A model generated the notes under the pieces. That model ran no database searches and was not told the origin of the DNA. It saw only the letters and a list, made by a program, of their open reading frames with translations. A stretch of 64,000 nt of DNA from contig JAGCWY010000041.1 in assembly GCA_017961625.1 (NCBI GenBank), positions 54,980-118,979 of the forward strand, written 5' to 3'. Shown here piece after piece: positions 42,901-52,410 of this stretch; position 1 is the first letter of the stretch; each line of letters starts with the position of its first letter. The DNA comes from Ruminococcus sp. Its GTDB lineage: Bacteria > Bacillota > Clostridia > Oscillospirales > Ruminococcaceae. The position numbers and the translations under genes are program-made.

Positions 42901-44307
42901 CTATGACAATGAAGGAAGCGGAGATAGCTCCGCTTCCTCGTCCTGGTCTTCATTTTCAGATATTTCTTCACTTGGCTGATTGTCGAGTTCTTCCTGAGTC
43001 TGCACCTTTACCGCGCAGTCTGCAAGCTCATAGAGCTTCTTTGCAGTAGCTATTGACTGCTCATATGTCCTCGCAGGCTGTTTCAAGTCACTGAGAACCT
43101 CTTTCAGCTTATTGCTCAGATCTCTGCATTTAACATCGATCCTTGCTTTATCCTTGTAGGCTCTGTACTCTTTTCTCAGCTTTGCTTTAAGGGCAGAATG
43201 AGCCTTGGATTCGTCCTTTACACGCATGAAAAAAGCCGAGCCTGCTAATGCATACTCGGCAAGATATCTGTATTGTCCATTCTTAAAGGCTGCCCTGAGC
43301 TGTGATGTCAGCTTATCGGGACGGCATGGATAGTAATTGATAGCGTTGACGTTGTTATGATAAATACCCTTTTTTTCATGCGGCACTGCAATCAACGCAG
43401 GCTGTCCGTTTCGTGCTTTCAAGTCCTCATTGAAGTCTTTGTTGGTAGGATATATCCTCGTAACATTGGTATATCCTCGCTCCCGAAGCAAGTCATTGAG
43501 CCTGTCGTATGCATCGATACCGCCCTCGTCATTATCTGTGCAGATAACGATCTGCTCTATATTATCATGCAGCTCCAATGCTTTCAGCACAGCAGACTCA
43601 TACACTCCGTTCATTGCTATATATGAATGTTCCTGCCAGTTTTCAGGGTGGAGTGTGATATATGACAGCATATCTATCGGTGCTTCAAAAACGTATAGCC
43701 TGCCTGATGTACCGTAGTGTGCAAAGCTGTAATCGGTATCCGATCCCTCGATGGTAATACGGAAGGTCTTTCCATAGCTGTTTGTAGAGCGTTTATGAGC
43801 CTGTTTCGGGACTCCGTTCTCGTCGTATCCCACGAATACAGCGTTATGATGCTCCGAGTCCTCGTATATCTTTCCTTCCTTTGCGAAGAACGATACGACC
43901 TCCGGAGCGATATATCGCTTTTTGATCAGATATGCGTACACTCTGTTCATGGTTTTCTTCTTAGGCGTAAGAGTGAATTCCTTTTTAGGCTCTGGTGCTG
44001 TCTCAGGGACACTTCTTGCAAGGGGAGATACTGTATATCCCAGCAAATTCTGTACAGCATCCGTGAAGCTCATACCGTAGAAATACTGCATGAACTTGAT
44101 AGCACCGCCGCCGGTCTGGTTCTTGTGATCAAACCATGTACTGCCGGACATAGTTATACTGTCGTGTCTGCCGTTGCCGTCGGAATATATGAGCTTATAC
44201 TCACGTCCTACCTTTTCAAGTGTTTCCCCACGACTTCGCAGAAAGTATTCAAGATCCACGGAGTTTGCTATGACTTTCTGTTCATCCGTGAATGGTATAT
44301 ATGGCAT
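42901..44307 (-). CDS. DUF3991/TOPRIM primase-like protein
   Basis: ATG at 44307 with CGGAGGTGAAAC, 468 residues. The start, MPYIPFTDEQKVIANSVDLE and GGGAIKFMQYFYGMSF, is the DUF3991 zinc-less primase-like domain. A TOPRIM fold follows, with Glu in YVFEAPIDMLSYI near 220 and Asp pair in IVICTDNDEGGIDAYDRL near 268-285. The tail is helical and acidic (DQDEEAELSPLPSLS) but lacks GM. Such proteins may prime the transferred strand in the recipient. Situated between a lipoprotein and virD4. Confidence 0.8.
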   Translation of the reverse strand: MPYIPFTDEQKVIANSVDLEYFLRSRGETLEKVGREYKLIYSDGNGRHDSITMSGSTWFDHKNQTGGGAIKFMQYFYGMSFTDAVQNLLGYTVSPLARSVPETAPEPKKEFTLTPKKKTMNRVYAYLIKKRYIAPEVVSFFAKEGKIYEDSEHHNAVFVGYDENGVPKQAHKRSTNSYGKTFRITIEGSDTDYSFAHYGTSGRLYVFEAPIDMLSYITLHPENWQEHSYIAMNGVYESAVLKALELHDNIEQIVICTDNDEGGIDAYDRLNDLLRERGYTNVTRIYPTNKDFNEDLKARNGQPALIAVPHEKKGIYHNNVNAINYYPCRPDKLTSQLRAAFKNGQYRYLAEYALAGSAFFMRVKDESKAHSALKAKLRKEYRAYKDKARIDVKCRDLSNKLKEVLSDLKQPARTYEQSIATAKKLYELADCAVKVQTQEELDNQPSEEISENEDQDEEAELSPLPSLS

Positions 44308-44320
44308 AGTTTCACCTCCG

Positions 44321-45046
44321 TCAGTATTCCACCTTTTCCGCAAGCTGTTTTATGAGTTCTGAGAAATTCTGCCTTTCGGTCATATCGGTTGACAGGAGCT
44401 GTCCGGATATGATAGTCAGCTTGTTGTCTCTGAGTACAGCATACGTCTCGGCGTATCCGAACTGAGCAGACATTCCATCCGACTTCTGTATTGCACCATA
44501 TCGCTGAAACTTTCCTTTCGTCACCACGCTTGTTATCATACGGTAGTTTGTATTGAAGTCTTCAGCGTTTATGCCTTTCATGCCGCCTTTGATCTGCTCG
44601 TAGCTGTAATCGCCGTATCTGCAAAGGACATTTTCAATATCATTCTTCAGACTACTCGCTGAAATATCCATTACGGAGACTTCGATGACACCTCCGCCGT
44701 TCTTACCCTTGACTATTATTTTTTCTGTTCCGTTCTTTGCACTTTCGCACTCAAAATCAGACTTTTTGATAACTTCATCAGTAATACCAGCCGTATCCTC
44801 AAACTTTATCTGAGAGTTAAGGAACTCGGCTATAAAGGTGGTCTGCTCGAGCTGCCTTTTTTCCTCATCGCTCATAGGAGCTTCAGTAGTCACAGGTACT
44901 GTTGCTGCTGCAGTTGTGACTTCCGTTGCAGTCACCGGTTCTGTTGTTACAGCAGTATCTATCGTTGGCGGCTTAATTGTACCACATCCTGTTAAAGCTG
45001 CGGCAATACTCATTACAGCGATTGCTGTCTTAATATTATTCCTCAT
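44321..45046 (-). CDS. Lipoprotein of the conjugative element
   Basis: 241 residues with a clear lipobox (MRNNIKTAIAVMSIAAALTG then Cys21). A Thr/Val-rich linker (TTEPVTATEVTTAAATVPVT) leads to a globular domain of about 170 residues with strands such as EKIIVKGKNGGGVIEVSVMD and DNKLTIISGQ. It would sit on the outer face of the membrane. Family not known; similar lipoproteins accompany conjugation genes in Firmicutes. Confidence 0.65.
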   Translation of the reverse strand: MRNNIKTAIAVMSIAAALTGCGTIKPPTIDTAVTTEPVTATEVTTAAATVPVTTEAPMSDEEKRQLEQTTFIAEFLNSQIKFEDTAGITDEVIKKSDFECESAKNGTEKIIVKGKNGGGVIEVSVMDISASSLKNDIENVLCRYGDYSYEQIKGGMKGINAEDFNTNYRMITSVVTKGKFQRYGAIQKSDGMSAQFGYAETYAVLRDNKLTIISGQLLSTDMTERQNFSELIKQLAEKVEY

Positions 45047-45058
45047 ATTACACCTCCA

Positions 45059-45487
45059 TTATGTCAGCGAAATGTTCAGTTCTTCGTTTTCAGATTCTGT
45101 TAGCTCCTGTTCAGCGAAACAGGAAAGATAATCATCGACGGTTTCTGACATAGCAGAATAGTCATTATCATCAGGATGATAACTATACCAGTCTATGTCA
45201 TTACCGTATTTCCATATATACGGAGATCTGAGTTCTCCAAGCACACGCTTGCGTCCTATAACGTCGACAATATTCATTATCTGAATATCGATGGGGCCTT
45301 CTCTCTTATTAAACAGCGAGAGCTTTAGTGCTGTGTAGTTATCAGCATGTCCTCTTGTCACGAATTCCAGTTTTCCAGTAACATCATAGGACAGCCTGAA
45401 TACGCAGGACTGTCCGACAAACTTAGGATTCTGAATATATTTGCTCCTGTCGGTTATTTTTTTGAGCTCATCTGTGAAAAAATTCAT
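45059..45487 (-). CDS. Hypothetical cytoplasmic protein
   Basis: ATG at 45487, with AAAAGGAGAAG upstream, gives 142 residues; the frame from 45541 overlaps a terminator. MNFFTDELKKITDRSKYIQN, a strand-rich middle (SCVFRLSYDVTGKLEFVTRG) and an acidic end, SENEELNISLT. The end is acidic but not GM-like, so it is only a weak relative of the shared tail. No family recognised. Confidence 0.55.
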   Translation of the reverse strand: MNFFTDELKKITDRSKYIQNPKFVGQSCVFRLSYDVTGKLEFVTRGHADNYTALKLSLFNKREGPIDIQIMNIVDVIGRKRVLGELRSPYIWKYGNDIDWYSYHPDDNDYSAMSETVDDYLSCFAEQELTESENEELNISLT

Positions 45488-45517
45488 ATAACTTCTCCTT
45501 TTCTGGTAATAAAAAAT

Positions 45518-45541
45518 GCCTACTCCAAGCAGAATAGGCAC
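45518..45541 (-). terminator. Terminator behind the AbiE pair
   Basis: GCCTA ... TAGGC hairpin; the minus strand continues ATTTTTTATT. It ends the antitoxin-toxin unit before the hypothetical gene. Confidence 0.65.
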
Positions 45542-45562
45542 GATACTCTTTATTTAGTTGAC

Positions 45563-46474
45563 TTATACTAAAGCAGGCGAGATATCCTCGCTTTGAGATT
45601 CTTCGATCTCCATATCTATCGGGACAACAATCATTGCTGCATTTTTCACTGCATTCATTACATCTTCCCATGATATGTTCTCAACGAAGTAGTTTTTCAT
45701 TTTGAATCTGTTCCAGTTTTTATTGACTTCGGGATCTGTTTCAAAGAATTCCAATACAGTATGGATCTCTGCTGATTTTTCAGTTGTCCTTCGTTTACGG
45801 CTTGTAGCCTCAAAAGCATCTTTCAGCGTAACTGGAGCGATAACATCGTCGTATAGCTTTGTCAGCATATATATGTCGTAAAAATCTCTTATTCTTGTAT
45901 TAGCAGCACCTCTTGCGGCAATTGTCTGAAGTTTTTCAGCAAGAAGAGTCTCAAGGTTATATGTTGTCAGAGAAATCGCTCTGTCTTCTAGCATCAGCTT
46001 ATACTCATATTCTACTGCATCGGGAGTTATCGCATCGTCTGTGGATATATCGATCTGGAAAGAGTAATCAATGGTATCAAACTTAGCACCTATTGTAAAG
46101 CGTAAACCGGGATAATCAAAATCCTCCATGATATCGTCATAACCTCTGATATCATATCTGATATTGTCGCCGAGATCTATCTGTATTATTTCTTCAAGGA
46201 CATTCTGAGCATTTTCAAGCTTTAATGTCAAAGCGCGAAAGGTAGTATCAATATCCTTTGTTGCTCTTGAATCAAGACCTGTGTATGCAGAGACAAGGAT
46301 TCCGCCTTTGAGTATGAAATTATCACGATATTTTGATACTGATACTCTTTCAAGAAATCCTTCCATAAGGAATAATCGTATAAGCATTTGAGACTTTTCT
46401 GACTTTTCAAAAGGCGATAGCCCTTCAGTCATATTCTTGATCTTTGCCTTTAGCTGCTTAGCTGAACTTATCAT
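45563..46474 (-). CDS. abiEii: AbiEii-type nucleotidyltransferase toxin
   Basis: 303 residues. The nucleotidyltransferase core is visible: FILKGGILVSAYTG near 48-61, with the Asp pair in SRATKDIDTTFRAL near 69-82, and later YNLETLLAEKLQTIAARG near 179-196 and NTRIRDFYDIYML. AbiE systems stop phage growth by modifying tRNA. The last residues, EIEESQSEDISPALV, are an acidic extension, not GM-type. The gene overlaps the antitoxin by four bases. Sits inside the conjugation region. Confidence 0.85.
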   Translation of the reverse strand: MISSAKQLKAKIKNMTEGLSPFEKSEKSQMLIRLFLMEGFLERVSVSKYRDNFILKGGILVSAYTGLDSRATKDIDTTFRALTLKLENAQNVLEEIIQIDLGDNIRYDIRGYDDIMEDFDYPGLRFTIGAKFDTIDYSFQIDISTDDAITPDAVEYEYKLMLEDRAISLTTYNLETLLAEKLQTIAARGAANTRIRDFYDIYMLTKLYDDVIAPVTLKDAFEATSRKRRTTEKSAEIHTVLEFFETDPEVNKNWNRFKMKNYFVENISWEDVMNAVKNAAMIVVPIDMEIEESQSEDISPALV

Positions 46475-47064
46475 AGCATAACCTCCGTGTATAGCCTTAC
46501 AGTTTTATCAACTCCAAGTGATCTTGCGTATTTCATAAGATTATTCAGATTCTTTTGAGGACTTCTCATATATTCCTTAATCGCTGTCTGATATGTCTGC
46601 GGTTCAATCTTATTCTTATGCTTGATAATATCGCATACAGTTCTGTCAATGTCATATAACCTGACAGTATTGCCATAGATAGTTTTTCCTTCGGTCACGC
46701 CCATATCATAAAGCTCCGGCTTAACTGTATATACCGTACAGCCTTCTTTTCTTAGATGTGATGCATTGTACTGCCTGTTGACTGTCAGCATGATCCCGGG
46801 AGCTTCTCGTTCCATAAGTCCATGCATTGCAAGTGCGGATTCATGAGAGAAAATAACTTCCTTATTACGAAGATTGATAATATAAAGATAATCAGGCCAT
46901 GCGTCATCTGACATATATACGCCATGGGCAACCTTTTCAAGGTTGTTTTTCCTGATATATTCAGCAACATAAGTCTTTGAAATTCCCTGAGCAACAGCCT
47001 CTGATGTCAGAAAGTATCCGTTATTCTTTTTGATAAGATCGTCCATGATCTCAATTTTGTTCAT
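46471..47064 (-). CDS. abiEi: AbiEi-type antitoxin with winged-helix domain
   Basis: ATG at 47064, after GCAGGTGAGCG, 197 residues. N-terminal winged helix: NKIEIMDDLIKKNNGYFLTS, then ISKTYVAEYIRKNNLEKVAH and GVYMSDDAWPDYLYIINLR. The C-terminal half (YGNTVRLYDIDRTVCDIIKH) matches the AbiEi_4 pattern of regulators that repress the operon and neutralise AbiEii. It is the first gene of the pair; toxin and antitoxin overlap as is usual. Confidence 0.85.
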   Translation of the reverse strand: MNKIEIMDDLIKKNNGYFLTSEAVAQGISKTYVAEYIRKNNLEKVAHGVYMSDDAWPDYLYIINLRNKEVIFSHESALAMHGLMEREAPGIMLTVNRQYNASHLRKEGCTVYTVKPELYDMGVTEGKTIYGNTVRLYDIDRTVCDIIKHKNKIEPQTYQTAIKEYMRSPQKNLNNLMKYARSLGVDKTVRLYTEVML

Positions 47065-47139
47065 CACGCTCACCTGCCTTTTCTGCATATATTATATCAT
47101 AATTCAGCGTGAAAGTCAACTGTTATTTTTATCCTGTTT

Positions 47140-47472
47140 TTATAATATCGACCATACATACAGCGGAGCCGTAATTGAGAAGAGCAGACCACCGAAGATA
47201 ATGGCTATAGGTGTCCACTCAAGGGTACCGTGCTTTCTGTACTCGAGGTACGCCGTAGCAATCTTCACAAAGAGCAGAACACCAAGTATAACGTCAATCA
47301 CAGGAAACACTACGTTATTTACTACGGTCTGTATCTGTCCTTTGGCAGTGCTCCATGTACCTTCCACGGCACTCGCCACATCTCCGGCGGCGTATGCGTT
47401 CATTGCTGCAAAGTTCAGCATTGCCATAAATGCAGTTACAGCACATACTATCTTTGCTCTCAGTTTTCTCAT
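47140..47472 (-). CDS. VirB2-like pilin/DUF3852-type membrane protein
   Basis: 110 residues: a signal peptide (MRKLRAKIVCAVTAFMAMLN, cleavage near AYA-A), a soluble linker, and two membrane helices (about 52-72 and 86-106). The size and layout match VirB2-like subunits of Gram-positive T4SS, often listed as DUF3852. It adjoins the sortase and adhesin genes, consistent with a surface apparatus for mating contact. Confidence 0.7.
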   Translation of the reverse strand: MRKLRAKIVCAVTAFMAMLNFAAMNAYAAGDVASAVEGTWSTAKGQIQTVVNNVVFPVIDVILGVLLFVKIATAYLEYRKHGTLEWTPIAIIFGGLLFSITAPLYVWSIL

Positions 47473-47476
47473 AAGA

Positions 47477-48322
47477 TCAAGCCTCCTTAACTTCTACAAG
47501 CTTACCCGTAAGGATATTTCTTGCATTCTCAAATTCATAGCTACACGTTGACAGCGATACGAACCTGTCATCGTAGGTGTATGCCATTTCACGGCTAACC
47601 GCCGATCTGTCATAGATATGCGGTATCCATTCGGAAATGGAAGTATCGCCCTTATACAACTCATCATGCCAGTCGGCAACAGAAAGAGAGAAGAAGTCTA
47701 TCCTGTATACAGTCTCCGGCGTAGCAAGCCAACCGTACTTATGACTCTCAAAGAAGCTATCGTTCTTGAATCTGGTTATCTGTGCAAACATGGAGCCGTT
47801 CTTCATATTATGAGCATACACGATATTTATCGGATTCCGGAATCGTCCTTCACATCTGCAGTCCAGGTATACAGAGCCTGCTTTCAGCGGACTTCCGTCA
47901 TATGCGTGGTCGAGGTAATAAGAGTTATCACCCGATTGCATAACAGGATAGTTTATTACTGTATCAGGGATATACAGCCAGCCTATGGCATCAGGATATG
48001 CTGAGTTCAGCGACTGTACCGAATCTATGAGCTGTTCCTTTACTTCTGAGGGTAATTCGGGAGAAGCTGTTGTTATCTCAGATGTTGTTGTCGGGGATAT
48101 TTCGTCCTCGGTTACGGTTGATGCCGCTATTGATGTTGTTGTCTCAGGTTCAGAAGCCTCATCAAGTGCCGCCAGAATTGTCGGAGTCGGCATATATGAC
48201 TTTATTTCAGTCTCTTTGAGCCTCTGCCTGAAATCGTCTTTGGTGAGTAAATATGCGCCTCCTAAAAGGAGGGCGGCTGCAGAAACAGCCGCCAAAGCTT
48301 GAAGAATAGTCTTCTTTTTCAT
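47477..48322 (-). CDS. srtB: Class B sortase
   Basis: 281 residues with an N-terminal membrane anchor (9-27) and a Thr-rich stem. Catalytic residues: His171 in VYAHNMKNG, Cys260 in LSTCSYE and Arg268 in ENARNIL. Class B sortases fasten surface proteins to the wall; the gene just upstream encodes the obvious substrate. The start overlaps that gene's stop by four bases. Probably needed for adhesion to the recipient cell. Confidence 0.92.
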   Translation of the reverse strand: MKKKTILQALAAVSAAALLLGGAYLLTKDDFRQRLKETEIKSYMPTPTILAALDEASEPETTTSIAASTVTEDEISPTTTSEITTASPELPSEVKEQLIDSVQSLNSAYPDAIGWLYIPDTVINYPVMQSGDNSYYLDHAYDGSPLKAGSVYLDCRCEGRFRNPINIVYAHNMKNGSMFAQITRFKNDSFFESHKYGWLATPETVYRIDFFSLSVADWHDELYKGDTSISEWIPHIYDRSAVSREMAYTYDDRFVSLSTCSYEFENARNILTGKLVEVKEA

Positions 48323-51300
48323 TCATTCTCTCCTTCAACATAATCTGGACAGAGCTCTGCATAATCGTCAGATGGCTCTTCCTTCTTCTTTCTTGTGAAC
48401 AGAAGTACGTTTACAATAACAAGTCCGATGAATAAGAGGATATATCCGAGAGGACTCTTGCCTGTGTCGCCTGTGGGAACAGTAGGCGTTGTAGTGATGA
48501 TCTTTGAATCCTTCATTACAACTTCCGTAACAGAGCCGTCTGTATTAACAGTAAACTCGATATCCTCAGCCGTATTGTAGCCGTCGGGAGCTGTGATCTC
48601 ACGGAGGGTGTATGTCTCACCGGCGATGAGCTTTGCCTCGATGTAGTGAGGCTCATTTGTAGATACCCATTTCTCGATCACGTTGCCGTCCTTGTCGATG
48701 ACCTGGAGCTTTGCACCTGCAAGCTCTGTGCCTGTTGTCATATCCTGCTTGCTGATCTTGATGATAGTTGTGTTATCGATCATGGTAACGCAAGGGATAC
48801 CATTTTCTGTCTCTGCTATAGCCTCAACACCATCTACGGTAACATTGCCGTATTCGTCAATAGTGAAGATGATGTCAGTTGAAATAACATAACCGTCGGG
48901 AGCTGCCACTTCCTTGAGTGTATAGCCGCCAGCAGGTATATTTGTGATGATATGATTCTCGCTGTCAGATATCCATTCGTCAATAATATCTCCGTTTTCG
49001 TCGATGAGCTGTATTGAAGCATCTTCAAGCTCGCTGCCGTAGATATCTTTCTTGCTTATTACTACTGTAATTGCCTTATTCTCCGCAGTTATCTCGATCA
49101 CATCGCCGTTTTCAGCTATCACAACAGGATACTGCTCGTCAGAGAGGATATATCCTGTAGGAGCTTCGATCTCCTTTACGATATACTTACCGAAAGGAAT
49201 ATCTGTAAAGCTGAAATTACCGTCTTCGTCAGACTCGTCTGTAAGGTATGCATTCTCGACTGTAAACTCAGTTTCGTCTGCACTGAACAGACCGAAGAGT
49301 GCATTCTCGAGAGGATCACCATGCTCGTTGACCTTTTTGCCTGAAACACTTCCACGCTTGAGGTCATTGATGAATGTGCCGCAGTCGATATATACTGTGG
49401 TCTGCTCCTGTCCCATATACTCGAAGTTTACGAGATACTTTTCGCCGTTAAGCATATAGTGTTCGTCAGTTGCAATCTCCTGAACGTAGTACTTTGCGAA
49501 AGGCAGCTTTTCTGCGATAGCTGCAGTCATGTTCTCATTAAGGGATACCTGAGTGATAAATCCATTCTCGGGGATAATTGTGCCGTCAGCAGCTGTGATG
49601 TCCTCTGCGGCGTAAAGTCCGAAAATAACGGACTTGTACTCATTGTTTGTGCCGATGTCAAAGAGCTCGTCATGCTCCATAAACTTGGCAAGGTTTATAT
49701 TAACACCCTGATAGTCGTTATAGAATGTGTTGTTTACTGCGTCTGTGATAGACACCTCCTGTCCTGCGTAAGTGAGCTCCACTTCCTTTTCTTCGCTGCA
49801 CAATACATAGCCATAGGGAGTAGTCTTTTCTCTGACAATGTACTTTCCAAGATAAAGAGGCTCTGTTGCTGCATTGCCGTTCTTGTCTGTGATAATATCA
49901 GCAACTATCTCGCCGTTAGAAGCTCTGAGTGTACCGTCAGCCGTATAGATGTCCTCGGCTGCAATTACCTCAAACTTAGCACCGCCGAGACCGCTTTCCT
50001 CATAAACAGGAGTATAGGTAGTGGGCGTTTCGTTATACTCGCCCTCCTTATTTTCATATGCTGAAGACATTGCTGTTACGCTCTGAAAAATATCGCCGCG
50101 CTTTGAAACGGATATCCTGCCTTTCTGAGCACTATCAGCCTTAGTGACTTTAATGATATTCACAGCATCTTCCTCGTCTGCATTATCAGCATTTACTGTG
50201 AAAGGCACAGGTGTACTGTCAAGGACGTATCCCATAGGAGCCTGCACCTCTACCAGAGTATATTCGCCGTATTTAAGACTGTCAGGTGTGATGAGATATC
50301 CCTCGTTATTGGTGTATAAGATGTCAGTTCCGAGGTTTACAAGCTTCCCGTTTCCGTCATAGATCCTGAAACCTGCACCTTCATAGGGAATGTTCTTTCC
50401 TGTTTCTGCATCGATCTTTGTTACATGGATATATGATCTGAAAGGTTTGTTATTGAGGATATACTCATAGGTTCTGTGATTTTCAATGATGTTCACATCG
50501 AAATTATCAACGAATGCTGCATCATTTACCGTTTTTGTCTGATGAACGGTATATGTTCCGTATGGAAGTTCCTTTGTCTCTGCGTATCCTTTTCCATCTG
50601 TGATAAGATAGTCTCGCTCTGTTTCCTTTGCCTTATCATAGCCGCCTGCTGATTTTAAATACACCTCAAATTCCGCACCGGATTCAAGGTTCTCTACTGT
50701 ATTATCGTTGTCATCGCTGTGCTTTATAATAGACACCTTGCCCTTGATAACGTCTTCTGTCACGTCAAGCGCGATAGGATTGACCTCAACCTTGTAGTTC
50801 TGAGGCTCGGCACCTACCTTGTATATCTCGTCATTAAGCGTATAGCCCTTTGAGGGAGTAAGCTCCTGAAGGGTATAGTTTCCGCAAGGGAATTCATCTG
50901 TAATGAAGTGTCCATTTTCATCAGTTGTGTAAGTTGCGATTCTTTCGCCGTCGTGATAGAGACCGTAAGTTGCGCCTGCGAGTGTAGCGTCGCCCTGTGC
51001 GGTAACGCTCTCGACATCCTTCTTTACGACCTCTGCTGTGAACTTCTTCAGCTTATTTTCAAACTTTACGTCAACCGAAAGATCAGCATTGCCGTCAGTC
51101 AGCGTAATATCATACGCCTTTGGAGTAACATATTTTGTATCAACGTTTATCTCGGACACATTGTAGGAGATAGGTTTACCACTGTTCATATCATAGACCT
51201 TGAGGTTAGAGAAGCTTGCATTTCCGCTATTGTCCGTTTTGGCAGTTTTAGACTTTCCCTTTCCGTCCTCTGTCCATGATACCTTGAATTCACGATCAGC

Positions 51301-52395
51301 TACAACGCCGTCCTCGGCAGTCTTGTTGATCTTGATTGAGCCGAACTTGTATTTCTCAGTCACGTTTGTTGAACCGGGAGTTATGGTATATACCGTAGTA
51401 TCTAAGTCATATCCTGTAGGTGCCTTTATCTCTTTTGCATAATAGGTGCCGCTGGGAAGACTTATTGCACCTCTGCCGTCTGCGCCGATAGTAATAGTAC
51501 CGACAGACTTAGTGCATTCCTTATCTGAATAAATACCGTAAACCGCAGAACTGTTGTCCACAGTAGACTTTCCAACAAAATTGCCGTCTGTGTTATATTT
51601 ACTTATCTCAAATGTCACATCTCTTTTTGTTATCCTGAAAGCCGACATATTGAGAGCTGTAGCCTTCTTACCGTCAGTTTTATTGTTGATCACACATCCC
51701 TGATAGCCGTTTGACTCGATACGCCAGTGTGTACCACCGTCACCGCTGCCGTCACCAACAGTATTGCTGTTGATGTAGCTCTCGTTTACGCCGATCTTCC
51801 TGAGATATGCGATGACCTCATCACGGTTATTGAACTCGCCGATATATATCCATGAATGATCCTCACCGTCAAGGTTATCTGCGATTACCACAGAACCTGG
51901 CGTAATAGTAGAACCATCTGCACACTCCCAATATGGACGCTCTTTATAAGGGATATTTTTCTTTTCAACATTGATCTGTGATGTTACGCCATTATAGGTG
52001 ATGGTACAATTATCATTGACCGACAGCCAATGAGGAGTATCCACAGGAACAGGATTGTTCCATGAAAAGCCGCTTGTGCTGTAGCCGAGGTGAGCAAGGG
52101 TATAGTAGATGAGACCTGAGCAGTCAACGCCCTGCTGTCTGACATAGTCAAGAGAGAGCGGAGAATAGCTGCCCTGATAGTATACGCCTGTATATCCCTT
52201 AAAGCCCCAACCGTAAGGTGAGCCAAGAAGTGTTGCCGCTTCCGCTACTACCTCATCAGCAGAGGGGAAAGCAGCATTCTCTGTAGTCATAGCTGCACTT
52301 GCTGAAATACTCGGAATAGTTGCTCCGAGTATAGAAAAAACGCAGGACATCGCCATGAGTCCTGCGCTGATACGCTTAATGATTCTGTTATACAT
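48319..52395 (-). CDS. Sortase-anchored NlpC/P60 and Cna-B (SpaA) repeat surface protein
   Basis: 1358 residues. A signal peptide (1-35) is followed by an NlpC/P60-like domain with Cys92 (GVDCSGLIYYTLAHLGY) and His180 (GEDHSWIYIGEF). Then about ten Cna-B/SpaA-like repeats, each with a 'YTLxExxxPxGY' block, for example ITLREITAPDGYNTAEDIEF near the end. The C-terminus has PTGDTGKSPLGYILLFIGLV, a sorting signal, membrane helix and basic tail RKKKEEP. The repeats may form isopeptide bonds. This is a large mating adhesin that may also cut peptidoglycan, attached by the downstream sortase. Confidence 0.9.
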   Translation of the reverse strand: MYNRIIKRISAGLMAMSCVFSILGATIPSISASAAMTTENAAFPSADEVVAEAATLLGSPYGWGFKGYTGVYYQGSYSPLSLDYVRQQGVDCSGLIYYTLAHLGYSTSGFSWNNPVPVDTPHWLSVNDNCTITYNGVTSQINVEKKNIPYKERPYWECADGSTITPGSVVIADNLDGEDHSWIYIGEFNNRDEVIAYLRKIGVNESYINSNTVGDGSGDGGTHWRIESNGYQGCVINNKTDGKKATALNMSAFRITKRDVTFEISKYNTDGNFVGKSTVDNSSAVYGIYSDKECTKSVGTITIGADGRGAISLPSGTYYAKEIKAPTGYDLDTTVYTITPGSTNVTEKYKFGSIKINKTAEDGVVADREFKVSWTEDGKGKSKTAKTDNSGNASFSNLKVYDMNSGKPISYNVSEINVDTKYVTPKAYDITLTDGNADLSVDVKFENKLKKFTAEVVKKDVESVTAQGDATLAGATYGLYHDGERIATYTTDENGHFITDEFPCGNYTLQELTPSKGYTLNDEIYKVGAEPQNYKVEVNPIALDVTEDVIKGKVSIIKHSDDNDNTVENLESGAEFEVYLKSAGGYDKAKETERDYLITDGKGYAETKELPYGTYTVHQTKTVNDAAFVDNFDVNIIENHRTYEYILNNKPFRSYIHVTKIDAETGKNIPYEGAGFRIYDGNGKLVNLGTDILYTNNEGYLITPDSLKYGEYTLVEVQAPMGYVLDSTPVPFTVNADNADEEDAVNIIKVTKADSAQKGRISVSKRGDIFQSVTAMSSAYENKEGEYNETPTTYTPVYEESGLGGAKFEVIAAEDIYTADGTLRASNGEIVADIITDKNGNAATEPLYLGKYIVREKTTPYGYVLCSEEKEVELTYAGQEVSITDAVNNTFYNDYQGVNINLAKFMEHDELFDIGTNNEYKSVIFGLYAAEDITAADGTIIPENGFITQVSLNENMTAAIAEKLPFAKYYVQEIATDEHYMLNGEKYLVNFEYMGQEQTTVYIDCGTFINDLKRGSVSGKKVNEHGDPLENALFGLFSADETEFTVENAYLTDESDEDGNFSFTDIPFGKYIVKEIEAPTGYILSDEQYPVVIAENGDVIEITAENKAITVVISKKDIYGSELEDASIQLIDENGDIIDEWISDSENHIITNIPAGGYTLKEVAAPDGYVISTDIIFTIDEYGNVTVDGVEAIAETENGIPCVTMIDNTTIIKISKQDMTTGTELAGAKLQVIDKDGNVIEKWVSTNEPHYIEAKLIAGETYTLREITAPDGYNTAEDIEFTVNTDGSVTEVVMKDSKIITTTPTVPTGDTGKSPLGYILLFIGLVIVNVLLFTRKKKEEPSDDYAELCPDYVEGENE

Positions 52396-52410
52396 ATATT
52401 TTCCCTTTCG

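Noticed and set aside
48319..52395. Repeats in the adhesin considered as CRISPR or DNA-level direct repeats
   Set aside because: They are protein-domain repeats with diverged DNA; spacing and sequence are not CRISPR-like.
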